This document shows positions 17,244 to 23,804 of a stretch of DNA of 40,000 bases, one piece after another (position 1 is the stretch's first letter; every line of letters starts with the position of its first letter). Made by a program: the position numbers and the translations under genes. Below the pieces are notes generated by a model. It saw only the letters and a list, made by a program, of their open reading frames with translations, made no database searches and was not told the origin of the DNA. This DNA is from Symbiodinium natans (taxonomy: Eukaryota > Sar > Dinophyceae > Suessiales > Symbiodiniaceae). The stretch lies in NCBI GenBank assembly GCA_905221605.1, contig CAJNDS010000003.1, positions 295,001 to 335,000 of the forward strand. Direction: 5' to 3'.

Positions 17244-17354
17244 ATAGATGGCCCAGTAACCAAATATATCATGAGGGTATCCTTGTGAGGTTGGTTACTT
17301 GAGGAGGGAACCCAGAACCAAAGAAGGGGTAAAGGGTACCACTGGGCTACCAAG
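17244..17354. mobile_element. small inverted-repeat element, copy 2 (degenerate left end)
   Basis: The right end is the perfect ACTGGGCTACCAAG. The left end GATGGCCCAGTAACC matches the inner half of the complementary CTTGGTAGCCCAGT. The interior (GAGGGTATCC, GGTTGGTTACTT, AAAGGGTACC) matches the copy at 18.1 kb, and size is the same (about 111 bp). Confidence 0.6.
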
Positions 17355-17550
17355 TAAAATTACGCCCCCGATTCTAACCCTAAACCCTAAACCCTAAACC
17401 CCAAACCCTAAACCCTAAACCCTAAACCCTAAAATCTACCACTTATATACCCTGTACAACCCAAAAGGCCTCACACTTCGGAGCCCTTGAAAAAGGTAAG
17501 GGGTCATATTAAGGGACCATATGACTACCCCCTAAACACCCTCAGACTAG
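17355..17550. other. CCCTAAA units and dispersed-repeat sequence
   Basis: After TTACGCCCCCGATTCTAA and a short CCCTAAA array comes TATACCCTGTACAACCC and AAGGGACCATATGACT. These phrases recur at 18.54-18.74 kb and in part at 20.4 kb and 37.2 kb, marking a dispersed repeat family. No gene was identified. Confidence 0.5.
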
Positions 17551-17555
17551 GGGTT

Positions 17556-17812
17556 TGGGGTTTGGGGTTTGGGGGTTTAGGGTTTAGGGTTTAGGGTTTA
17601 GGGTTTAGGGTTTAGGGTTTAGGGTTTAGGGTTTAGGGTTTAGGGTTTAGGGTTTAGGGTTTTAGTGTTTAGGGTTTAGGGTTTAGGGTTTAGGGTTTAG
17701 GGTTTAGGGTTTAGGGTTTAGGGTTTAGGGTTTAGGGTTTAGGGTTTAGGGTTTCGGTTTTGGGGTTTGGGGTTTGGGGTTTAGGGTTTAGGGATTAGGG
17801 TTTAGGGTTTAG
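17556..17812 (+). repeat. TTTAGGG array with TTTGGGG edges
   Basis: About 30 TTTAGGG units flanked on both sides by a few TTTGGGG units. Confidence 0.95.
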
Positions 17813-17824
17813 GGACTGGGGCTC

Positions 17825-17887
17825 ACTGGTGATACTGCGGGCCTTGTCTATTCGCACTCCTGGACCCAACACGACGGTGTTGGCGAC
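17825..17887 (-). CDS. candidate exon: beta-helix turns, first group
   Basis: The acceptor CTACAGCCCAG starts a phase-0 frame: VANTVVLGPGVRIDKARSIT. 'VVLGPGVRI' is a textbook hexapeptide-repeat turn. It joins the 19.1 kb exon in phase 0 (LSAK-VANTVVLG). The 3' end is either ACCA before GTGAGC (strong GT donor) or ACCAGT before GAGCCC (GA donor); only the second keeps phase with the 16.9 kb exon. Confidence 0.55.
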
Positions 17888-18088
17888 CTGGGCTGTAGTT
17901 GCCCTAAACCCTAAACCCTAAACCCTAAACCTCAGCCTCTACCTAAACCCGAAACCCTAAACCCTAAACCCTAAACCCTAAACCCCCAACCCCAAGACGG
18001 TTGTTTGGGGTTCGGAGCTTTAGGGCTTGCAGTCCTCTTCAGAGGCTGACAAGCCTTTAGGGATTGGAGGCAATGCAATATACAGTAG

Positions 18089-18200
18089 CTTGGTAGCCCA
18101 GTAACCATATTATAATAAGGGCACCCTTTTTTGGGTTGGCTATTTTATAAGCGGGCTCATAACCAAAAATTTAAGTAAAGGGTACCACTGGGCTACCAAG
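18089..18200. mobile_element. small inverted-repeat element (MITE-like), complete copy
   Basis: A 112-bp element with perfect 14-bp terminal inverted repeats, CTTGGTAGCCCAGT and ACTGGGCTACCAAG. It is flanked on both sides by GTAG, which could be a 4-bp target-site duplication. The interior is AT-rich with no coding capacity. A second full-length relative lies at 17.2 kb and a right-end-only relative at 36.29 kb. Known MITE families combine short size, terminal inverted repeats and target duplication; the family here is not one I recognise. Confidence 0.7.
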
Positions 18201-19060
18201 GTAGAAGCTGGCAAAGGCAGCTGATCTGTTCTGTTGCTTTGTAGGGTTTAGGCTTAGGGTTTAGGGTTTGGGGTTTGGGGTTTGGGGTTTCGGGTTTCGG
18301 GTTTAGGGCTAGCGTCCAGGGCTTGTAGGGCTCTCAGTGGGCTCAAAGGGCTTGCGGGCGCAGATTGTTGAGGCCCTTTCTTCTACAAATGTACCCGGTA
18401 GAACCCATGGAAGCATACTGGGGCAGCTTTCTAAATTAAGGTCCTTTCTGCGGTCTGTATGTTTAGGGTGCAGTACTACACAGGGTACCAAAACAGGATC
18501 CACATGACCTGGTAAGGCTACCCATCGTGGCAATCCTACTCCCCTTTAGTTGGCCATGGAGGTTACGCCCCAGATTCTAATCTGAGGGCAGTTGCAGACA
18601 TGGTCCCTTCGTAGTTAGGAGCCCTCAGAGGATGCCCTATATACCCCGTTCTACCCTATACAACACAAGGGTCCATAGACCAGAACCCTGTTAAGAGGGT
18701 AAGGGACCCATATCAAGGAACCATGAAACTGCCCTTAAATCAAAATTGAAGTATCCCCGAAGAAAACGAGGTGAATAGACCTCCTCTCTACCCTCAACCC
18801 TGAACCCTAGACCCTTAAACCCTAAACCCTAAACCCTGAACCCTAAGCCCTTACACCCTAAACCCTTACACCCTAAACCCTTAAACCCTTAATGCTGACG
18901 GAGAACCTGGGACTGAAGGGCTTAGAGGCGAGGGGCCGAGCTTTATACATCTAGGGTTTCGGGTTTCGGGAAACCCGAAATTCCAGAACAGAGTTTAGGG
19001 TTTAGGGTTCAGGGAGAAGGTTTAGGAACTAGGTTTCAGGGTTTAGGGTTAGGGTTTAGG
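18201..19060. other. dispersed repeats, no gene recognised
   Basis: TTTGGGG units (18265-18295), a minus-strand open frame of 74 codons without recognisable content, and the phrase TTGGCCATGGAGGTTACGCCCCAGATTCTAA, related to the sequence right of the 17.2 kb element, so this is an extended copy of that repeat family. Short CCCTAAA/CCCTTACA units follow. At 18957-18980 TTTCGGGTTTC and GAAACCCGAAA form an 11-bp palindrome with a 2-nt centre. Confidence 0.45.
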
Positions 19061-19063
19061 TAC

Positions 19064-19167
19064 CTTGGCCGAAAGTTTTGTGTGCTGAGAGGCGATGGTG
19101 TGCGACTTCAGCGTGATGCTGTGGCAGTCCGCCTGGTCCAAAGAGGTCGTCAGGAGGGCAACATTTC
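19064..19167 (-). CDS. candidate exon, 34 codons, first group
   Basis: The acceptor TTCCTGTGCTGCAG and the donor GCCAAG before GTACCT bound two bases plus 34 codons containing LTTSLDQADCHSITLKSHTI and then ASQHTKLSAK. It passes phase 0 to the 17.8 kb hexapeptide exon. In position it is the stretch of the domain between the IGDd turn and the final turns. Confidence 0.55.
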
Positions 19168-19554
19168 CTGCAGCACAGGAAGCTGTAAGGTTCAGGGTTT
19201 AGGGTTTTGGGTGGCGATGGTTGAGGGTTCATGGCTTAAGGTTTAGGGTTACCACCCTCAGAACAATAACCCTTAACCCTAAGCCCGTTTAGGTTGCAGG
19301 GAGGGACTAGGGTTTAGGGTTTAGGGTTTAGGGTTCAGGGTATAGGGTTTAGGGTTTGGGGTGCAGGGACCCTCGTGTCCAAGCATTCGGCAATTGTGTT
19401 CATGGACACGAAAAATACCCACCCACCCACCCACCCAAAAATCGGGTACCATTGAGAAAACAACAGGTTTCAACACTTTTTTCACTACGTGCGACAAGAC
19501 ACATAGCATAAATTCTACAACCTGGAACACGAAACCCTAGGCCCTGAACCCTGA

Positions 19555-19655
19555 ACACAGTTTAGGGTTTAGGGTTTAGGGTTTAGGGTTTAGGGTTTAG
19601 GGTTTAGGGTTTAGGGTTTAGGGTTTAGGGTTTAGGGTTTAGGGTTTAGGGTTTA
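19555..19655 (+). repeat. TTTAGGG array (about 14 copies)
   Basis: A perfect TTTAGGG array following ACACAG. Confidence 0.95.
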
Positions 19656-19679
19656 AGGATACTGGGCTCAGGGTGATGA

Positions 19680-19714
19680 CAGCTTCAAGAGCACAGCGGG
19701 GGCACCGAAGCCTG
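19680..19714 (-). CDS. possible exon, frame unresolved
   Basis: A strong acceptor (TTAGTCCTTTCTCGTTCCAG) opens this 35-45 bp island on the minus strand, between the 19.9 and 19.1 kb exons. None of the three frames joins both neighbours cleanly with a GT donor, so only the acceptor is well supported. Confidence 0.25.
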
Positions 19715-19761
19715 GAACGAGAAAGGACTAAGGGCTTAGGGTTTAGGGCTTAGGGCTTAAA

Positions 19762-19902
19762 ACCTAAACAACCCTAAACCCTAAACCCTAAACCCTAAAC
19801 CCTAAACCCTAAACCCTAAACCCTAAACCCTAAACCCTAAACCCTAAACCCTAAACCCTAAACCCTAAACCCTAAACCCTAAACCCTAAACCCTAAACCC
19901 CC
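19762..19902 (+). repeat. CCCTAAA array (about 20 copies)
   Basis: A perfect CCCTAAA array that directly follows TTTAGGG/GGGCTTA units at 19735-19757, so the two orientations meet head to head within a few bases. Confidence 0.95.
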
Positions 19903-19907
19903 CAAAC

Positions 19908-19993
19908 TCCTGCGACAATGCAGTCGTCCCCGATCGTCACGAGCTCCGGGTCCCGAATGAAGGGAGCGCAGAAGTAGGCCTGGCCCCCGCTCC
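19908..19993 (-). CDS. candidate exon: hexapeptide IGDd turn, first group
   Basis: Between TGCAGTTGAG and GCAGGA before GTTTGGGG, the minus strand is open for two bases plus 28 codons. The peptide contains AYFCAPFIRDPELVTIGDDC and then IVAG. '(D)PELVTIGDd' is the hallmark turn of the left-handed beta-helix in the C-terminal part of NRPS-like Pls-type enzymes. Phase fits the 20.8 kb exon, giving WLRFGG-SGGQAYF. This is the single most recognisable protein signature in the window, and the intron following it begins with telomere-like repeat. Confidence 0.65.
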
Positions 19994-20002
19994 CTCAACT
20001 GC

Positions 20003-20050
20003 AGGGGTTTAGGGTTTAGGGTTTAGGGTTTAGGGTTGAGGGTTTAGGGT

Positions 20051-20089
<39 letters not shown>

Positions 20090-20120
20090 GGTTTAGGGTT
20101 GAGGGTTGAGGGGGTTTATA
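20003..20120 (+). repeat. TTTAGGG / GGGTTGA array
   Basis: Four TTTAGGG units followed by about ten GGGTTGA units. A minus-strand frame here encodes a heptamer-derived STLNPQP repeat, which is not a real protein. Confidence 0.9.
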
Positions 20121-20660
20121 ATGAGGTTGAGGGTTTAGGGGGCTTAGTAACCCCCAAAGCCTGAACACGCTTTTTCCAAAGCAAGGGTACCCTTTTAACT
20201 CCACCCAAAATTAGAGGATCCTTATGATAGGGACCCGTAGAAAATGTGCAACCCGAATGCTCGCGGGGAACGCCCCATTTAAGGGTGTAACCCTAAACCC
20301 TAAACCCTAAACCCCTAAACCCTAAATCCTAAACCTTGCCTGGTCCCTTAAAAGGGCCCTGAATTGGGGAAGCCCTATATCTCCTTATATTCTAGACCCC
20401 TATATAATCCAAAGCGGCCCATACTTCTGAACCCTTGGTGAGGGATGTCACTTCCCTTAGAAATTCCACAAAACCCGAATAAGAAACCCTAAGTCCCAAA
20501 CCCACTGCAGGAACTCAGCCCAAAACCCCACTGGCTAAACCCTCCATTGTCCACTCAGCGGTTCAGGTTTAGTCTACGGCTTAGGCTGGCGGGTTTAGGG
20601 GGAAAGGGGGTAAACCTCACCCGGACCGAAGCACAATCAACAACGGGGTTGAGTTTGTTT
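20121..20660. other. unique and dispersed-repeat sequence, no gene
   Basis: A few CCCTAAA units at 20287-20330. Otherwise phrases related to the 17-18 kb dispersed family (CAAGGGTACCCTTTTAACTCC, CCCCTATATAATCC). No exon could be supported. Confidence 0.4.
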
Positions 20661-20764
20661 CTGTTGAGGGTTTAGGGTTTAGTAACCCTAAATCCCAAAC
20701 CCCAAGCCCTAAACCCTAAATCCTCAACCCGAAACCCTAAACCCTGAACCCTGAAACCCTAAAC

Positions 20765-20846
20765 CTCCAAAACGCAGCCAAGGCACCCGACTTCCGATTC
20801 GACATCCCAAGAGGCGGAACTGTAGCTTGGTAACGTGGCTCATTAC
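20765..20846 (-). CDS. candidate exon: RLLG-RIG motif, first group
   Basis: The acceptor TAAAACAG and the donor GGAG before GTTTAGGG bound 27 codons plus one base, containing VTKLQFRLLGCRIGSRVPWL. 'RLLG(c/a)RIG--V' is the entry motif of each beta-helix domain in Pls-type proteins. The one-base overhang is completed by the 19.9 kb exon. The motif, both splice borders and phase agree. Confidence 0.6.
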
Positions 20847-20847
20847 C

Positions 20848-21060
20848 TGTTTTAGGGTTTAGGGGGGGGTTTGGGGTTTTAGGGGTTTAGGGGGTTTAGG
20901 GGGCTGAGGGATTTTTAGGGGTTTAGGGGGTTTAGCGTTTAGGGTTTAGGGCTCAGGGTTTAGGGTTTAGGGCTTAGGGCTTAGGGCTTAGGGGTCACGG
21001 CTGCGGATAGCACAAGCGGGCCGTTTAGGGAGGGGCTAGGATTCCTAAGATGAGCTGTGG
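20848..21060 (+). repeat. TTTAGGG / GGGGTTTA / GGGCTTA mixed array
   Basis: Variant heptamers and octamers with G runs. No gene. Confidence 0.8.
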
Positions 21061-21360
21061 GCTTTGAAAATGTATGCTTTCGGGCTTCGGGCGCAGAGCA
21101 AAAGACAAAAAGCCCTAAGTCCTAAGCCCTTAACCTTAGGTGCCCTTCTGAATAATGAGGGCACCCTTTTTCTTGCTACTCAGTTTCAATCAAGAAGCCT
21201 CAAAACCAAAAAGGGAATAAGAATACCACTGAGCGACCCCCAAACCCCTGAAGCGTATGAGTTGGGGTTTAGCGTGCAGAGCCAGAAAGCCCCAAGCCCT
21301 AACCCCAAACCCCAAACCACTAAAGTGACCCCACCAGCGCGCGAAATTCCTGAACCCTAA
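21060..21360 (+). other. plus-strand open frame and dispersed-repeat relative
   Basis: A 98-codon plus-strand frame crosses sequence that includes GAGGGCACCCTTTTTCTTGCTACT and AGAATACCACTGAGCGACC. These are similar to the interior and right end of the 18.1 kb element, so a decayed element copy is likelier than a gene. Confidence 0.35.
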
Positions 21361-21391
21361 GCCCTAAACCCTCAACCCTCAACCCTAAACC

Positions 21392-21574
21392 CTAAACCCT
21401 AAGCCTAAAGCCTACAGCCTACAGCCTACCGCCTACAGCCTACAGCCTACAGCCTACAGCCTACAGCCTAAAGCCTACAGCCTAAAGCCTAAAGCCTAAA
21501 GCCTAAAGCCTAAAGCCTAAAGCCTGAAGCCTAAAGCCTAAAGCCTAAACCTAAAGCCTAAAGCCTAAAGCCCA
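21392..21574 (+). repeat. AGCCTAA / AGCCTAC heptamer array
   Basis: About 25 units of AGCCTAA, with an inner run of AGCCTAC. The heptamer period is kept although the sequence differs from TTTAGGG at two or more positions. Confidence 0.95.
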
Positions 21575-21579
21575 GGCAC

Positions 21580-21611
21580 GGTGAGCTGCGTGGCCAGGCG
21601 GAACAAAGGGC
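21580..21611 (-). CDS. candidate exon, 10 codons, first group
   Basis: The acceptor CTCCGACGCCAG and the donor ACC before GTGCCTGG bound PLFRLATQLT. Its position and LA--lT pattern suit the short loop between the W-rich segment and RLLG motif of the domain, but phase does not fit the 22.1 kb exon as called. Confidence 0.3.
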
Positions 21612-21639
21612 CTGGCGTCGGAGGCAGCGGGGGTTTAGG

Positions 21640-22075
21640 GTTTAGGGCTGTTTGGGCTTAGGCCTTAGAGCTGTTGGTGTTTAGGGTTTAGAGTCTTTGG
21701 GGTTTAGGGCTTCGAGGTTTTGGGGATATTGTTTAGAGTTTTTGGGATTTGGGGATATTAGCTGTTGGGTTTTTGGGCTTAGAGTTTTCGGGGTTTAGGG
21801 GGGGGCCTTTTAAAAAGCTCCCTTAAGGGTCTTAGGGTTTAGGGTTTCGGGTTTAGGGTTTAGGGTTTAGGGTTTAGGGTCCTATACATGGGGAGAACAG
21901 GCTGCCGAATTCCCTCATTCCCGAAGAAAGGAACCAGTTGGCTGACCTTGACCGTGAGGCTTTTCAGTTGGAGGGTTGTCTGTCGGGCTTGCCGGCGCCT
22001 AGGGAGCCTGGGTTGAGGGTTTAGGGTTTAGGGTTTAGGGTTTAGGGTTTAGGGTTTAGGGTTTAGGAAGCCCCA
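21640..22075. other. degenerate telomere-like repeats and a 120-bp island
   Basis: Variant arrays (21640-21880), then a unique island at about 21885-22010 open on both strands. The plus strand reads RLPNSLIPEERNQLADLDRE and the minus strand QTTLQLKSLTVKVSQLVPFF. A TTTAGGG array ends the stretch (22017-22065). I could not decide between the strands. Confidence 0.4.
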
Positions 22076-22092
22076 AAGCCCAAACTCTGGAC

Positions 22093-22194
22093 TTTGCGGC
22101 CAGGCAGCAGTCAATCAGCACCACGTACAGCCACTGCTTCCACACGCGGCTGCCGCGGTGTCCCGTCTCAGTTGCATAGCCCACCACCAGGTGC
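22093..22194 (-). CDS. candidate exon: G-----R-W-QWL segment, first group
   Basis: The minus strand is open well beyond both splice borders (53 codons) and contains HLVVGYATETGHRGSRVWKQ and then WLYVVLIDCCLA. In Pls-type proteins 'lllGr--pG-hplwg--y-r-WL---l--la' precedes the RLLG motif, and this peptide matches that order and spacing. The acceptor is AAATTGAG and the donor AAA before GTCCAG. The antisense frame is serine/proline-rich, as expected for a non-coding complement. Confidence 0.55.
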
Positions 22195-22214
22195 CTCAAT
22201 TTGTTGAAAGTTGT

Positions 22215-22502
22215 CAGGGTTTAGGGTTTAGGGTTTAGGGTTTAGGGTTTAGGGTTTAGGGTTTAGGGTTTAGGGTTTAGGGTTTAGGGTTTAGGGTTTA
22301 GGGTTTTTAGGGTTTAGGGTTTAGGGTTTAGGGTTTAGGGTTTAGGGTTTAGGGTTTAGGGTTTAGGGTTTAGGGTTTAGGGTTTTTAGGGTTTAGGTTT
22401 AGGGTTTAGGGTTTAGGGTTTAGGGTTTAGGGTTTAGGGTTTAGGGTTTAGGGTTTAGGGTTGAGGGTTGAGGGTTTAGGGTTTAGGGTTTAGGGTTTAG
22501 GT
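22215..22502 (+). repeat. TTTAGGG array (about 40 copies)
   Basis: Near-perfect TTTAGGG with two TTTTTAGGG slips and two GGGTTGA units. Confidence 0.95.
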
Positions 22503-22617
22503 TAGGAGGGATCGAAGAGGTTGAAAGTTGCAGGAGTCATGGTTTCAGGCTGTCTTGCTTCTGTTGTTTTCCCAGCTCCGCCGCCCCGAGCAGCAACCCC
22601 GAACCCCAAACCCCAGA

Positions 22618-22746
22618 CCCTAAACCCTAAACCCTAAACCCTAAACCCTAAACCCTAAACCCTAAACCCTAAACCCTAAACCCTAAACCCTAAACCCTAA
22701 ACCCTAAACCCTAAACCCTAAACCCTAAACCCTAAACCCTAAACCG
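22618..22746 (+). repeat. CCCTAAA array (about 18 copies)
   Basis: A perfect CCCTAAA array facing the TTTAGGG array at 22.2-22.5 kb across a 115-bp island. The island has a strong plus-strand acceptor-like run (TGTTGTTTTCCCAG). Confidence 0.95.
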
Positions 22747-23135
22747 TAACCCCCACCCTACCCTCCCCTGCGAGGTAGGCGTATCAGCCGAGGAGCAACG
22801 GTTGACACAAGGCTCAAACACAGCCATTCCCCCAGAAGGGCTTTGGGGCTACCCACGGCCCAAACTACTCCCTAGACCCCAAACCCTAAACCCTAAACCC
22901 CAAACCAGCCACCAAAAAAACCAAAAGCTAAAACCCCAAAAGCGCTGAAGCCCCGGACTCCCTCCAGCACGACAAAATAAAGCCTAAACCCTAAAACCTA
23001 AACCCTAAACCCGGAACCCTAAACCCAACAATCGCCTGAACCCAACAATCTCTCGGGGGCTTCCACCCCGGTTTGTCCAAGCCCCCCCCCCCCCAAGCTG
23101 CGAAAGAACAGCAGCAGGGCACTGTTGAGTTGTCC
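22747..23135. other. mixed unique and CCCTAAA sequence, no gene
   Basis: Unique stretches with scattered CCCTAAA and CCCCAAA units and a C run near 23085. No exon could be supported. Confidence 0.4.
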
Positions 23136-23139
23136 GAGG

Positions 23140-23305
23140 CTTGTTGGGTGGTGGTGGTGCTGGTGGTGTTGCTGGTGGTGCTGGTGGTGCTGCTGGTGGT
23201 GGTGGTGGTGGTTTAGGGCTGAGGGCTTAGGGCTGAGGGCTTAGGGCTTAGGGCTTAGGGCTTAGGGGGCTTGGGGCTTGGGGCCTAGGGCTTAGGGCTT
23301 CGGGC
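23140..23305 (+). repeat. (TGG/TGC)n and GGGCTTA arrays
   Basis: GGTGGTGCTGGTGG triplet repeat followed by GGGCTTA/GGGCTGA heptamers. The next 110 bp (23310-23420) are unique and unassigned. Confidence 0.85.
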
Positions 23306-23420
23306 TTAGGTCTCAGGGCTTAGGTCTTCAGGATTTGGGGTTCAGTTTTTGCGCCTGGAAGCCGAAGGCTCCAGACGTCAGGGCCCTCGAACACGTGCCA
23401 CGCCGACGCCCAAGCGCACC

Positions 23421-23632
23421 CTCAAACCCTCAAACCCTCAAACCCTCAAACCCTCAAACCCTCAAACCCTCAAACCCTCAAACCCTCAAACCCTCAAACC
23501 CTCAAACCCTCAAACCCTCAAACCTCAAACCCTCAAACCCTCAAACCCTCAAACCCTCCCTCAAACCCTCAAACCCTCAAACCCTCAAACCCTCAAACCC
23601 TCAAACCCTCAAACCCTCAAACCCTCAACCCT
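23421..23632 (+). repeat. CCCTCAAA octamer array
   Basis: About 26 units of CCCTCAAA with two short deletions. The long frames reading KPSNPQTL come from this repeat. Confidence 0.95.
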
Positions 23633-23639
23633 AAACTTA

Positions 23640-23800
23640 CGGGTTCTTGGTAGGGAATGCGGGAATAATCAGGCACCTTCCAACCCGGTATATGTAGATA
23701 TACATATATATATATATATCAGCAAGAGACATATCTATATATATATATGTGAGAGGGACCTTTTGGGTCCATTTCACGTATATCACTTGTATGAGGAATT
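23640..23800. other. TA-rich inverted-repeat stretch
   Basis: ATATATATATATCAGC and ATCTATATATATATATGT runs about 15 bp apart flank AGCAAGAGAC. It marks the edge of the AT-rich satellite. No gene. Confidence 0.5.
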
Positions 23801-23804
23801 TAAT

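Larger units (their letters stand above)
4298..22194 (-). other. inferred split gene: Pls-type tandem beta-helix protein (partial)
   Basis: This entry groups the exon candidates of the three beta-helix sets. In gene order they are: a W-rich segment (22.1 kb), RLLGCRIG (20.8), PELVTIGDD (19.9), VVLGPGVRI (17.8), SIVGDGVCVPAG (16.9), hydrophobic pieces (14.5, 14.1), KWLIACQFRPR (11.7), an aromatic segment (10.3), LRRAGLG then PGDLV (9.9-9.8), RLMGAKVG (6.1) and LGNDSVVN (4.3). NRPS-like Pls-type enzymes carry three tandem domains of this kind between membrane segments at their C-terminus, where they form amide or ester bonds on carrier-bound substrates. Presence of adenylation and carrier domains is not shown here. 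The start and end of the gene were not found; it may extend across the whole window, or more than one gene may be involved. Confidence 0.45.
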
